From the NCBI GenBank assembly GCA_013180625.2, contig SNVD02004742.1:1-64000 (forward strand): a stretch of 64,000 nucleotides of DNA, written 5' to 3'. Source of the stretch: Boswellia sacra (lineage: Eukaryota > Streptophyta > Magnoliopsida > Sapindales > Burseraceae). Positions 9,824 to 22,424 of this stretch are shown here, in pieces. Within the stretch, counting starts at the first letter, position 1, and every line of letters begins with the position of its first letter. A program made the translations under genes and the position numbers. Below the pieces are notes generated by a model. It ran no database searches and was not told the origin of the DNA. It worked only from the letters and a program-made list of their open reading frames with translations.

Positions 9824-10221
9824 AAGTCTCCCAAAGAATGAAATTTGAACCCCTAAAACGTTGTTGGAAAGTTATATTTTTGTGATAGCAATTAAAACCC
9901 TCAATCCAAAACAAATCAGGAAACAGACCTCAATCAGATTCAAACTTGCGCAGGAGCACAACATCTCTGCCTAAAATACTGAAGTCTGTGAACATACTTG
10001 CACAGCGCAAGCTCTCTGACTTTGATATTTAAGCTTTTGCACAACTTCAGCGTATATATTTTCACAAATTTCTTCCGGTTTTCGTCCAATTCACTTCAAA
10101 TGAATTTCTAAGTGCAAATAATTCATAAATACTTATTAAATACCAAATTACGCGAAAACTAATTAAAAGTTAAATTTAGAGTTATTAAATTAGTGAATAA
10201 AAATCCACTTAACAGTTATAC
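9824..10221. other. Spacer without a gene
   Basis: AT-rich sequence after the CACTA end; it joins RLP-like sequence near 10222. I see no coding or repeat signal in it. Confidence 0.5.
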
Positions 10222-10865
10222 AGTGACAGGCCGAGTAATTGGCCTTGATCTTAGTTCCAGTTGGCTTCTTGGCAATATCCAAGACTACAATGGTCTCTTC
10301 CAGCTTCACCAACTCGATAGTCTCAACCTTGCTTGCAATGATTTGAACAAATCCGATTATCTCATCCAAGTTTGGTTGTTTCAAAAAGTTTACACATGTT
10401 AACCTTTCTTCATCAGATTTCTCTGGCCAACTTCCCACTGAAATCTCTCAATTGTCTAAGCTGGTTTCACTTGATCTCTCTCTTAAAGAAGTAAAGCTGG
10501 AGCAACAGAGTTTTAATAAATCTAGCAAAATCTAACGGAACTGAGATATCTTCTTCTTGACAGGGTGGACATGTATGCAGTTGCACCTCCTTCCTTATTG
10601 AACTTATCTTCTTCTCTGATATCACTGAGTCTATGCTTGGATAAATGGTGAATTTCCAACTAAAGTTTTCCAATTTCTATTTCTTCAGAGACTAAGATTA
10701 TTAGGAAATGCATATCACGCAGGCAGTTTACCAATGTCTAACTGGAGCAGTCCCCTCAGATTATTGGACCTTCATATGACACATTTCCCAGGAAAATTAC
10801 CTGATACAATCGGAACTCTCATATTTTTGAATGAACTGCATCTTTCTCTCTGCCGCTTTTTAAAA

Positions 10866-10904
10866 ATCAGCCGAGGTTTCGATACTGGGACCTGTGGGTT
10901 ATGG
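10866..10904 (-). other. Antisense 3' half of initiator tRNA-Met
   Basis: The complement matches the anticodon-arm to acceptor half of the tRNA at 11693-11764 (AACCCACAGGTCCCAG, TATCGAAACC) with a few changes. It lies within RLP pseudogene 1 and lacks the 5' half, so it is not a tRNA gene. It may come from a retrotransposon primer or a broken tRNA copy. Confidence 0.6.
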
Positions 10905-11692
10905 ACACTTGAAACAGCATATGTTAAATATGCTGGCAGTCAAAAAGTGATAATTAAACCTTGGAAAGCCTTTCCTCTTTCCCTTTCCTGAAAAGAAAAT
11001 TATGTTGGTACTTCTGTGGCAGTATCTGGTTCTTCTCTTTCCCATCTTCTTCTTGAATCAGAATGTTTTTGGCTCCTTCCTCTAGAAAATTTGCTTCCCT
11101 CAACAAAGCTTTGCCTTGCTTTAAGAACTCTTTCTTAATTAATAGTTCTGCTACTTGTCAGTGTTATTATGAATATGCTTATTCTTATCCCAAGGCAATC
11201 TCTTAGAAGGAAGGTAGTGATTGCTGCTCATGGGATGCATGCAGTCACTTGCGATAGATTGACAGATCATCTTATAAGCCGTGATGTATCCATGAAAACA
11301 GCAGTCTCTTCCTCTTTCCTTCTCTTTAGAGGCTTGACCCCGCTTGCAACAATTTTAGATACTCCGAAATATCTTCCAACTCTGGTGGGTTCACTAAATT
11401 GACAAATGGATCTTTTTCATGCTATTTTTCAGGCTTAATTCCCTCTACAATCTTAGACTTGTCTAGCCTGGTTTCACTTCATCTTGTAAAAAATCGTTTT
11501 CAGCTAGTTTCCTGATGTTACAGGTAACTTCAGCAAATTAACTTATCTATATGTTCACTATATAATAATTTCAGTGGTCAGTTGGCATCATCCATACTCA
11601 ATCCCACACAACTCTATATCTTTTTTGAGACTTTTCCATTAGTTGCTTCATTGCCTTCCTTATCATACAAAGAACCGTGGTAAAATTCAGTC

Positions 11693-11764
11693 ATCAGAGT
11701 GGCGCAGCGGAAGCATGGTGGGCCCATAACCCACAGGTCCCAGGATCGAAACCTGGCTCTGATA
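11693..11764 (+). tRNA. Initiator tRNA-Met (CAT), possibly slightly degenerate
   Basis: 72 bases fold as a cloverleaf: acceptor ATCAGAG with CTCTGAT, anticodon loop CCCATAA (CAT at 11725-11727), a GGGCCC-type anticodon stem and a TPsiC-arm CCAGGATCGAAACCTGG. This matches plant initiator tRNA-Met. Position 24 appears to be A where plant copies normally have G, giving a C-A mismatch in the D stem. T runs at 11781-11784 and 11787-11792 could stop RNA polymerase III. It is embedded in an RLP pseudogene, so it is a relocated copy. Confidence 0.85.
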
Positions 11765-12839
11765 TAGGGTGGCTTCTGAATTTTCATTTTTTATTATTAT
11801 TATTTTTTTAAATCTGGTTGAATTCAGATTACCATCTTGCTTGTTCTCTCCCTATCTTTTCACTGAAGTATGTTCATTTGGAGGGTAATGTGCCTCATGG
11901 TTTAATTCCAACTTCCATGTCAGAACTTGTGAACCTTATCGTTCTAGATCTTTCATCGAATAACCTGAGTGGTGTTGTTTAGTCAGACATGTTTCCAAAC
12001 CTTGTATAAGTTTATATTTCAGATAACCGCCTTTTGTCTTTAAGAACATACAATTTTGTCGACTTTTATCTTGCCCAAGCTATAGAAAGTTCTATTTTTC
12101 TTCTTGCAACCTAATTCAATTTCCAGTTTTCCTGAGAAACTCAGAACATACCAATATTTAGACTTTTCGGGGAAAAAAAAATTCAAAGGTAGTTTTTCTT
12201 GAAGGGATTCGAACTGTTGCACTATTTGATTTTTTTGGATCTTTCTCATAATTTTGTGATGAGTTTTGAACAAACTCCATCAATTCGCCCAAAATATCTA
12301 GACCTCCGTTCCAGCTTGCGTCAAGGACCACTTGCTGGGTGCCACCTAGCACGATATTCTTTACTGTTACACACAGTTAACATTCTTGATATGTCCAACA
12401 ACGGTTTGAGTGGAATTTTTCCCCCGTCTTGTCCACTATGAAAGTGTATTTGTATTAGATCTGCTGATGAACAAATTCTGCGCCAAGATTCCTCGATCAT
12501 TTGCGACCTATAGTTTGTTCATTAATTATATTAATTTTAGTGGCAGTAAGTTAGAGGGGGGTCAGCCTACAGTATGCACGGTGCATTAGATGCGCCTGCT
12601 GCTGTAGAGCTGGTCTTCTGTATGGCCGCCATTTGGCAGGAAATGAACGGAGGTAACATGCTGAAGCAGGTTGCCTGCAACTGGCACTGTAGCATTCTCC
12701 ACTATTCATCCACTGTTAAGACACTATGCAATAATTATCAACACTGTTTATACAGTAAAAAATATTAAAATTATAATTAATTTAGAATATTTATTTTTTG
12801 ACGCATTAAAATTTCATTTCAGGAATGCTGTTTAGCAGT

Positions 12840-14280
12840 CGGGACTGTGCTTTATAAAAGTCGGGAACAATAATACAGTTTGTCAGAAAAGAATTTGATT
12901 TCACTCCCCAGGGCCATGGTCGATGCCTCATCCTCGTGCATGCACCGCGAGAAAAATCACCAAATTACTAGTCTATTTTCGATTAATAGGCCAAATTCCC
13001 CATGTTTGTCGGCTTTTAAACGTCTTGATAATTTCCTTTTTCATGTCAGGACTAAGCTTTATACGAGTCAGAAATGCAATACAATTAGTCAGGAACGACT
13101 TCGATTCTGCTTCCCTAGCCTTGGGCCACGCCCTCATCCTCACGTAAGCACCCTTAGCTGGTGGAAGTGCAAAAATATGTGTTCGTTTTCCACTGTTAGG
13201 CCAAATTCTCTATTGTTCGCAACTTTTAAACGTCTCAGGAATGCCCTTTTTTTGCTTCGGGGCCAAGCTTTATATGAGTTGGGAAAGTCCATACAATTAG
13301 TTGGGAATGACTTCAATTCCCCTTCCCCGACCTACAACCACACTCTCATCCTCACGTAGGCACCCTTCGTTGGTGGAATTACAAAAATATGTGTCTGTTA
13401 TCCATCGATATGCGCACAATTCCCACCTTGTATAACTCGGAATCCCCTATTATTGAAGTCGGGAACAAGCATATGCTTTTTCGGGACGACTTTGATTCCA
13501 TTCCCTTGGACCATGGGCATGTCGTCATCCTGTCATACTCAGCCTTCCTGGTTCCCACGAACAAAAATGTACCATGAACACAGCCTGAATGTCAAAACAT
13601 GCATCGTTCTCGCTTTGAACCCCACTATGTATTTATCCCGAGATCACCCTTTTAACAACTTGGGAATGCCACGTGTCCAACCTGGGAACTCGTTTCACCT
13701 AAGTCGGGAAGTATGCTTATAAATAATTTTCGAGATGACTCAGATTCTACTCCCCCAACGCCTGGACACAGACTCTTCCACTCAAAGTCATCCTCAATGG
13801 TCCGTAATTACCTAAATAGCATTTTTTACGTGTCTCTTAGATGCTCAACACACAAAATTACGTAGTCTTCGAACCCCACCATGTAATTCTCCTCCCGAGA
13901 ACGACTCTTTTTATTCCTGGGAACTCGCTTCATCGAAGTCGAGAACCACGGTTATAGTTTTTGGGACAACTCTAATTCTGTTCCCCCAGTACTCTAACAC
14001 AAACTTTTCCCGTCAAAGTCATCCTCATTTGTTTGTTATGACTCGAATAACATTTACGTGTCTCTTAGATGCCAGACACACGGAATAACACATCCTTTTG
14101 TCCTCGAATCCCTTAATGTAATTCTCCTCCCAAAAACACCCCTTTTGGGACACAGGAACTCATATTACCGAAGTTGGGATCCATGCTAATACTTTTCGAG
14201 ACAACTTCAATTCCGCTACCCCGGCACCTTTACATGGACACTTCTTCCCAAATTGATTCTCCTTGGTTAGTTACACCCCA
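12840..14280. repeat. Satellite-like tandem repeat, left part
   Basis: Degenerate units of about 210 bp (starts near 12985, 13196, 13406) grade into units of about 235-254 bp (landmarks CCCACTATGT 13621, CCCACCATGT 13875, CCCTTAATGT 14110). Recurrent words are GTCGGGAAC, GGGACGACTTYGATTC and CATCCTCA. Short ORFs here only reflect the repeat. Confidence 0.8.
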
Positions 14281-14589
14281 CACTACAAAAAAAAGAGCCA
14301 TTTACTACGACCATTTACGACGGGCTATGAGAAATGCAGTAGAAAATCAAAATCTGTGGCGGGCAACCACGATCGCAGTTGATATGTTGTATATTTACGG
14401 CGGTTTTTAAAGACCCGGGGTAAATTATTTAGACTACTTTTTCCCCATTCCTTCCTCTCTCGCTCTGTATGTTATCTCAACCCTAATTCCTTTCTCTCCA
14501 TCAACTAAAATTATCCTCTCTCGCTCTGCCTCCTCATTCATTGAATCATAATCCTCACCATGGCAGCACCTCCATCCAAGTCGGCCTGT

Positions 14590-14775
14590 CCGTCTGTCTC
14601 TCTCTCTCTCTCTCGCCTTCCTCACCGCGGCGCCTCCACCCACGTCGGTCTCATCTATAATTTCATCTTCTGTCTGTCTGTCTCTCTTTCTCATCTTCCT
14701 CACCGTGGCAGCACCTCCACCCTAACTTATAATCTCTCTCGCTCTCATCTTCTGTCTGTCTCTCTCTCTCTCTCA
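14590..14775. repeat. CT/TCTG-rich microsatellite
   Basis: Repeated TCTCTCTC and TGTCTGTCTGTC runs lie between two similar copies of a CCTCACCGyGGCxxCACCTCCACC segment. Long open frames on both strands result from the repeat. Confidence 0.7.
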
Positions 14776-14785
14776 TCTATAGGTG

Positions 14786-17716
14786 ATTAGCTTTCAACAT
14801 GTTCCATAGTTAACTTGGCCGTTTGGCAGGCTTTCTGAAAGCTTAATTTTGCTACAGTGGTGGTCTTTTCCCAGAAGGAATTGAGATTTCCAAGATCTGG
14901 TAAGGTAAATGGAGGATTAATGGTAAACAATTTTAAAATTGTAGTAAATTCTTATTTAATAAATATGATACCTTAATTTTTATATCAGCTTTGTATCATG
15001 TTTTTAGGGGTAGATTGATAGAACTTTTGGCTGTTATAGAACATTCCTTGATGCATTTTCTAGTTAAATGAAACATAAATCTAGTGATGCTATTTTTTGA
15101 TGCTTTTCACGGATAGAATTGCTAGAAGAAATTGGAATAAACGGTCTATCTTCTTGTATCAAGATTCAATTTTTTTACTATTTTGATTTAAGCACCTCAA
15201 CTTAGAACTATTTTGATTTCTAATAGTGGCTTAAACTCTTTGAAATTGAGCAAATATCGAGATTTTAGTAAAAATTTGGTTGGTTTGTTTTTGCTGGACA
15301 GGTTGCTCTTCTTCTATTAAGCTATGGAGCATTGGAGTTTAAGTTGATGGGGAAGATACAGATACACTCTGCTTGTTGGAGCATCAGAGGATTTTAGACC
15401 ACTACTGGTGGATGCGACAATGACAGTGCTTGCAAGATGAATTTAGACTTTAAAAGTTTAGAGGCAGTAAGGCAAATCAGGAGAACTGTTCCACAGTGTT
15501 TGAAAATTGTACATGGATTCCACAGCCAACTATTTTGGTGAGTCTAAATTGCTAGCCTTCTGCAATTGTTATTTCTTTTTCTTTTTGAAAGTTTTCTGCT
15601 AATGTCTTCTGACTTACTTTCTAACTGCTAATATTTTCAGATGTCAGTCATAAAATGATGGAATTTTAACTGCTAGAGAGATATGGCAATTTTGCTGAAG
15701 ATTCTATTGCAGCCTTCCAAAGGTTATGACTTGCTAGAGTTAACAAACCAGATTAAGCAGTTTATTTTTGATAACGAGCTGCCTATGTTTCCTTCTTTTT
15801 GTTAAGTCTAAGTTTGTTAATGTTTTGTGGCAGATCCATTTGTTACTATCACAATGGTTCAGATTTTTATGGAATTAAGTTTTACATACACAAGGAATAA
15901 CTGAACACCCCAAAGTAGTATATTGAAATTGCAATGGCAGTGGTAAGCTTTATCACAAGATTTGTTAACATAATGTATTATTTAAACCCCAAACTGTTTT
16001 ATTGTTTGAATGTCTAGAATCCCTCTAAATATGATTTTGTTTCTAAATAATAACCTTCTTGGATTATATTCCTTTGAACACAGTAACCTCTGGTTGACAT
16101 TTTTGTATTTTATTTTTATTCTAATAAAAGTTTGTCTTATTAAAAAAAACTCTTTCGATAGCTGTATTTATCTGAGCCCATAAAGGTGTGAGTCAGCAGG
16201 TCAAATTCTGAGTTCTGATTTGTGAATAAGATTCTTGGATTGGCAATTACTGTTTTGGAAGATTGTATGGTGCATTTTGATTGGAACCTGTTTACATTAG
16301 ATTATGGCATTTCTACAAGTTGTGATATCAAGTAGTTAGTATGGCCATAGTAGTCCACCCTTTTTACGATATACATCATATAATCTCCACTAGCTAATGA
16401 GCTTCTCAAACTAAATAAATAAATAAAGAGTTGGTGGGTTATCTTCTCTGAAGAAATTATCTTTTGAATTTTTTTGCAGGTTACTTCATTTGCTTGTAGT
16501 TTGGGAAAGCACCGGAAATCTTCAACTTTAGAGTCCAAGGATAAATTGCTACATTTAGGTTTGTATTGCTTTATATTGTGTTGCACCAGAAGGTTCTTCA
16601 TATGTTTAATTTTAGCATATTTCTATTTATCTTTTACCATTGATTTTACTGGCTAATGTTGTGGTTGAAATCTAGAATATATTAGACTGTTTGTGATGTG
16701 AAAAGGGCAGTGAAAATGGGGGTTTTTATTTTCTTGGGTGAAGTGTGCATTCAGCCAGCCAATGCATTTTGGTGGTCTGGTATATTCTTTTTTTTTCGAT
16801 TGTTACTTTGCTCTTTAGCTATATGAAAGAGCTTTTACCTATATGTATAAAAGATATATATGCTGTACACTTGAATGTATGGTAGAAAGCCAATTTTGCA
16901 AAGGATTATTAGAAGTTCTTGCATGCCCAGCATATGGAGTTTGATTGGTTATAGTTGTCTTCATTAGTTTCCAGCCCTGGATATGTTTGTGTAATGTCTA
17001 TATAACCTATTTCGTTGTGATTTATAAAATTTTTATATTTTACTTTTTACAGCTGTAACTGTTAGCCTGCAGGCCTGTGAACTCAACATAGATGGCAAAC
17101 TTTGGTCGTTACCCCGCAGGCATGGCCCCAAGGAATTGGTGGGCCAATTGGCATTGAATCTTTAGACCTAATGCTTCTTGGGTACCAAAGCCAAACGACT
17201 TTACCATTAGCCTAATACCTTGGGTCTGTGCAGTTTATATGGTTTTAGGATGTTGCTTTTGTCAATATTGTGCTGATATGGCTTGAAGACTAACCATAGG
17301 AATCTTAGGTGTGGGTTGGTGGGACCCTTGAGTAGGGTTTTCTAGGTAGAACTTTGCAAGGTTGATCATTCTCCGGCTGTTATCTCAAGCCATAGTCTAG
17401 GTTATAAGGACTAATCTCCTGTGTACTTAACTTTTTTCTTTTTTTGTTTTGATGTGCTAAGTTGTTAAGATTGAGTCAAAATCGTCTAGAGATGCATGTT
17501 GCTTCCCATATTGTTACAAATTCATTATTATGTATTACTCAAGTAATTGTGTGGTCATATAATGTTTCAGAAGTAGATTTCTCATTAGGGCAGATAGCAT
17601 CACTTGTCTTGTTGGAAGAACCTTGTGAAGTTGCTCCTAAGTGATATTCTTAATTGCTATCTAGGTTATGAAACAACTCGGTTTATGCTAGTTATGTGTT
17701 TTGTTCTTCAATATAG
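14786..17716 (+). other. CACTA interior, unidentified exon-like pieces
   Basis: Mostly intron-like AT-rich DNA with short coding-like pieces I cannot name, e.g. around 15350-15410, 15440-15530 (FKSLEAVRQIRRTVPQCL), 15670-15710 (LERYGNFAEDSIAAFQ) and 16480-16560. They look like exons of captured host genes, but no function can be given. Confidence 0.35.
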
Positions 17717-18158
17717 GTTAGCTTTGTGAACGGGATTTCTACGATCAAGGGTGTCACTCACGTTCGTGGGATTTCAAAACTGAAAGATGCTAACTTTGCT
17801 AGGGGGAAGAACTCTGATCAGTGTACCTTGATTTTGACGGAAGGAGATTCAGCCAAGGCTCTTGCAGTGAGTTCTCTTAACTTGTCATGTCGTCCATTGT
17901 CCATTTCAACAGAAATGTAACTTCTTTGGTTTCTATTTTCAAGTTTAAAGTGTTCTAACAGTACTAAGCTTATAACAGATGGTCGGGTTATCTGTTGTGG
18001 GTCAGGACCGGTACGGTGTTTTCCCCCTGAGAGGTAAATTGTTGAACGTGAGGGAAGCCAGCAGCAATCAAGTGACAAATAACAATGAAATTGGAAGTAT
18101 CAAGAAGATCCTTGGGCTGAAGCAAGGTGTTGAATACAACAACGTGAAGACTTTGAGA
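17717..18158 (+). pseudogene. TOP2: Captured DNA topoisomerase II fragment (TOPRIM region)
   Basis: Exon 1 (17717-17866) reads VSFVNGISTIKGVTHV, then KLKDANFARGKNSDQ and LILTEGDSAKALA; intron 17867-17978 has GT and AG ends; exon 2 (17979-18158) reads VVGQDRYGVFPLRGKLLNVR and ends near KTLR. EGDSA is the TOPRIM signature that holds catalytic metal. In full TOP2 a long segment separates the THV and KL parts, so the copy lacks internal sequence. ATPase, breakage and C-terminal regions are missing. The open frame and kept splice sites suggest recent capture by the CACTA element. Confidence 0.88.
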
Positions 18159-18419
18159 TTGCATATTTTACACTTCTAGACTTCAATTATTGTTGAGATT
18201 GCAAATAAATTTGGTACTCTTATGTTGTATGTGAATGTATAACTTATTAATTTATGTGTATGTGAATATACTTTTATGTTGTACTCTTATTTTTTATTTG
18301 AATATCATTTTATTGGTTCATGTTTTCATTTGATGAATTTTTTAAATTAATTAGACAAAAATAGATTGAAAATATGGTTATAGGCCCGGATTTCATCAAA
18401 ATTGCAAAAGGCTGTCCAG

Positions 18420-18785
18420 GAGTAGAGCTCTTTTTTATTGCGGGCCAACCGCTTGCGGGTAAAGACCTGGTAGACTTTTTACGGCGGGCCTGGAGCCCGC
18501 GGTAAATAATTAGGACTTTTTACGGCGGGCCAAGGCCCGCGGTAAATACTTTTAACTGCGGGCCGGACACCCGCGGTAAAAGAATTCCACCATACCACGA
18601 ATGTTTACGGCGGGCGTTAAGCCCGCGGTAAAACACTTTTTACCGTGGGCCAAAACCGCGGTAAAAAGTAAAATGAATTTTTACGGCGTTATTTTATACG
18701 GCGGGTTTAAACCGCCGTATGCCCGCCGTAGAAGGCTTTTTACCGCGATTTCGGCCCGCGGTAAAAAGCCCATTTTCTTGTAGTG
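18420..18785. repeat. CACTA right-end subterminal repeats
   Basis: Alternating TTTACGGCGGGC and GCCCGCGGTAAA units occur every 30-60 bases, related to but distinct from the arrays at 9323-9812 and 36393-36911. Confidence 0.8.
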
Positions 18786-19215
18786 CCAAGTACCTAAACA
18801 CAAGTTACTCAACACCAAATAGGCTAAATTATGCATCCTTGTATCCTCAAACCCCACTATGTAATTCTCCTCCCAAGAACACCCCTTTTCAGACCCAAGA
18901 ACTCACTTAACCAAATTTGGGATCTGTGCTTATACTTTTTGGGATAGTTTCGATTCAATTACCCGGCACTCGTATAGGGACTCTTCCTCCCAAATGGATC
19001 CTCCTTGGTTAGTTATGTCCCAAATACCCAAATACATGTTACTCAGACGCTGGACACGCAAAATTACGCATCCTTGTGTCATCGAGCCCGACTAATAATT
19101 CTTCACCTGGGAATGCCCTTTCTCGAACATGAGAACCCGCTTTAACAAAGTCATGATCCATGCTTGGTCTAGTTCCCAAGGATAAGTCCAATCCCATCCT
19201 TGGTCTAGTTACCAA
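18786..19215. repeat. Satellite-like tandem repeat, right part
   Basis: Continues the array at 12840-14280. Landmarks CCCACTATGT at 18853 and CCCGACTAAT at 19087 are 234 bases apart. The distance from 14110 to 18853, less the CACTA element and its duplication, is 235 bases. Confidence 0.8.
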
Positions 19216-20330
19216 ATTGGTAAGCACTTATTTTGTATTACTAAATAATATATTTATTTTTAATTAATGATACAACATAATATGTTTGTTTTAATTTTTA
19301 AATAAGTTTTAAGTGGACTAATTCACTTAAAAGTCACATATTTATTCTTATTATAGAAATTAAAATATACAAAAAAAAAAATGTGTATACAACTAAAAAA
19401 TTCAATAGTTTACAATGTTAAATCAAAAAATCAAGAATAATATATATGTGTTAAGGTTTCCTATTATAAAAATACATATTATAATTGGTAAATTTATGAT
19501 GATGAATTAAATACGTACCTATTCAAATAAATTATATTTTTATTTATCAATTTTACTTTAAAGATTTTGCAAAAAAATTTCATTAATTAAAAAAAGGGTA
19601 TTTGTGGAGCAACAAAAAAAATATAATAACAAGTACTAAGCATTTGGAATTTAGATTTAAGTGAAAATTTTTCACGATAACTAGGTGTCATACCATATAA
19701 ATTAAATGAAAAATTTAAAAAAATAAAAATAAAATACTTCAATCTGTAATATTTTAAAACTTAAGTGAAAATGAGAAAAATTGAACATAAAAAATGGCAT
19801 AGTAATAATTAATAAATTTAAATAATAGTAATAATTAATAATTTTCAATAAATCATAATTTTTAATTATGTTTATATATTTAATTATTTTTATTTGAAAT
19901 TAATTTGATTATTGAATTTAAAATTGATGTTGTAATAATAAAATAAATAACCAATAATATCAAATTTAAATTTATGTAATAATTAATTCCTAATGTAAAA
20001 ACATTTTGCATTATTACTTTTATAGAAATATTAATAAGTAATTTATATTTTTAACTTAAATATCAAATTAATTTTTATGAAGGTTAAACTGAATAAAAGT
20101 TGAATTAGGTTATATTTAAAAAAATTATCTTCATACAAATTAGCATTTGTTAATATAATCTAGTCTCATAATGCATCAAACATAGAACAACATTATATAT
20201 AGTCCAATTTAGTTCAGTCCTAGTCCCAATCTCGGTCCCAATCTAATTCAAGCTCCCAACGGCAACCGGGAAGACTAGGTCATAGTTCAGCATCTCTCTC
20301 TCGGCTCTCGGAGCCAAAATCACCTGCAGG
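19216..20330. other. Very AT-rich spacer
   Basis: Long runs of A and T without ORFs. The last 120 bases are more GC-rich (AGTCCTAGTCCCAATCTCGG) and echo words of the satellite. No gene seen. Confidence 0.5.
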
Positions 20331-21139
20331 GAGTGCAATGACCCGGGCAATTTGTGCTCGTTTAGTTTTTTTAGAGTATTTTAAACTATTTGTTGTAGGA
20401 TGCTTTAATTCAAGGTATGGTAATGGGGAGAATTGTGCTACTTTCTTAATCAATTTCAGCTTCTACCTTCATGGTGCAAACAAATTTGTACACAAGTTGA
20501 TTATACGTGAATTTTGTAGAGATAGTGGTTGTGAATTTGACTATAGGTTTGCACTTATCTTTTGAGCTTGTTTCTTCTAAATCATAAGTTGGAGATAAGG
20601 TTCCTTTTGTTTCTCTCAAGTCTTCCTGCCTTAAATGTCAATGATTTCAATAGCAAAAAGTAAAAATCTTTATATTTATGAACAATAAACAAACAATGCA
20701 TCTCTTGCTGTAGAAACGTTATGCTGGCAATCCTCGCAACGAATGGCCTAACCACCAACAATGAACTTTCTAACCACAACAGACGATGAATTAACTAAAA
20801 TCAATGACATGTGACAAGTGCAAGAAACAATTAGAGATTCGATGAAAAAAACTGGTAAACATGAAGCTAAAATTGTGACAAGTTTATAATTTCCTTTTAT
20901 TGCATGAGGCTGTTGTTTTTATAGAAAAACTAAAACAAAATATTTTGCTTAATCTGACTCATACACAATTACATATAGAAAAATTAGGACATCTCTGATA
21001 AAAATTACACTCAAATCTAACAATTTATGCTATACTGAGGCAATTACAAAAGCTAAAGCTAAGACTAAATTACACTCTTAAGTGAATAGATCCATATACC
21101 CTATTGAAGATGCTCTTCATGTAAGTATTTACCACACAC
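20331..21139. other. Spacer with unassigned short ORFs
   Basis: A 75-codon ORF on the plus strand (20338-20565) and a 65-codon ORF on the minus strand (20582-20779) match nothing I know. This may be the 3' flank carried along with the captured hydrolase gene. Confidence 0.3.
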
Positions 21140-21380
21140 TAAGACCTTTTTTCTGCTCAATCTATCAACATCGTCAGTGCTCATTCGAGACTTTTTAGGC
21201 TTATATGATTTCTTAGACTTCCCACAATGACAATCTAAACTGTTTCTAGAACCTCCATAAGGTAAGCAGCCAATTCAAAAGTATCAGAAGATCCACTCTC
21301 AGATGGTTTGCCCTGATTTTCAGAGTCAGCGATTCTACTTTTAGTAGCATTAGTTGCTGGTTTTGATTCTTAGTGAGAGT

Positions 21381-22424
21381 TAGGGGTGAGAATACGGGTT
21401 CACGAGTCGTGTTCATGTCGTGTCGAGCTATAACATGATAAAAATTGACCTAATCCCAACACGACCGATTTATTATTCGTGCCAAAAACACCCAACCTGA
21501 ATATGATATGATTATTAAACGGGTGACATGACTCAACATGCTAACACGAATAATAAATAGGTCATTTTCGGTTTTGACACGAATATAACCCGTTTAACAC
21601 GATTATGATAAGTTTAAATATTTTGACACGATTATGACACGGTTATGATATGTTTATACGATTTTGACACATTTAAATATTTTGACACGATTATGACACG
21701 TTTAAATAATTAACATGATTATGATACAAATACACATTACAATTTTCAACCTTTTTTTTTAATAACAATAATCAAATATTCAAACTTCAATCCATAACAC
21801 AATAAAGAGTCCATTAAATATCAAGTCTTGTACAAACTTCAATCCACAATATAATAAATAGTCCACTAAATTCTAAGTCTCAAACAAACTTCAATCCACA
21901 AAATACAATAAAGAATCCATTAAATACCAAGTCCCATACAAACTTCAATCCATAACACAATCAATTGTCCACTAAATACTAAGTCTCAAAAATTTTTTTT
22001 TCCACAACACGATAAATAGTATACTAAACAACAAGTTCCATACAATTTTAAATACAATTTAAATTTAGAAAAAAAATCCATTTCATCTTGTTGACTCTTT
22101 AGTCGTTTAAAATTCAAATTAATTTTTGACTTCTGTTTGTAATTTTATCAATTCAAAATTTAATCGTGTCAAATTGTCAATTCGTATCTTTATGATATTA
22201 TGTTTTATTCGGGTTATACGGGTTACTAAACGGTTTCGTGTCACTAAACGGGTTCGTGTCATCTGTGGGTTCAAACCCTCAACCCTAACACGACCCGATT
22301 ATTAAACAGGTTAAAAATTTCAATCCAAACACGACCCAAACACGATTAAGATAAACCCGAACCCGCTAATTTGAGTGTCGTGTCATGTCGGGTTCACGGG
22401 TTGTGTCAAAAATTCCCACCCCTA
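21381..22424. mobile_element. Non-autonomous hAT element, 1044 bp
   Basis: Ends are TAGGGGTGAGAAT and the complement of ATTCCCACCCCTA, flanked by the 8-bp duplication GTGAGAGT (21373-21380 and 22425-22432). The ends are rich in CGTGTCGTGTC and GGGTTCACGGG repeats. No transposase ORF. Confidence 0.9.
21781..21990. repeat. 52-bp tandem repeat inside the hAT element
   Basis: CAAACTTCAATCC recurs at about 52-base steps from 21781 to about 21938, each followed by an A-rich block with GTCCAYTAAAT. Confidence 0.7.

Larger units (their letters stand above)
10222..12549 (+). pseudogene. RLP pseudogene 1: mosaic LRR receptor-like protein fragments
   Basis: At least three RLP pieces lie in the same direction. 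10222-10860 has LRRNT-to-LRR sequence (VIGLDLSSSWLLGNIQD). About 11000-11690 restarts at an N-terminal region with a broken EGSDCCSW motif near 11205-11235. 11826-12549 has LRRs (SELVNLIVLDLSSNNLSGVV with a stop after it). Stops and frameshifts are frequent. Its continuation is at 24217-24700, beyond the MULE-like insertion. RLPs are plasma-membrane LRR proteins without a kinase, many in immunity or development. The closest copies are at 25345, 41143 and 42966. Not functional. Confidence 0.85.
14281..18785 (+). mobile_element. 4.5-kb CACTA element with captured gene pieces
   Basis: It begins CACTACAAAAAAAAGAGCC and ends GCCCATTTTCTTGTAGTG, with CCA on both sides (14278-14280, 18786-18788), the 3-bp duplication expected of CACTA elements. 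It carries TACGGCGG or CCGCGGTAAA repeats at both ends but no transposase, so it is non-autonomous. The interior has an exon-intron topoisomerase II piece. It inserted into the satellite, whose 235-bp phase is kept across it. Confidence 0.9.

Noticed and set aside
12880..13722. Plus-strand ORFs of 74-159 codons
   Set aside because: Successive units of the tandem satellite give similar peptides in different frames; not a gene.
14434..14790. ORFs of 89 and 76 codons on opposite strands
   Set aside because: Low-complexity CT/TCTG repeat translated in both directions.
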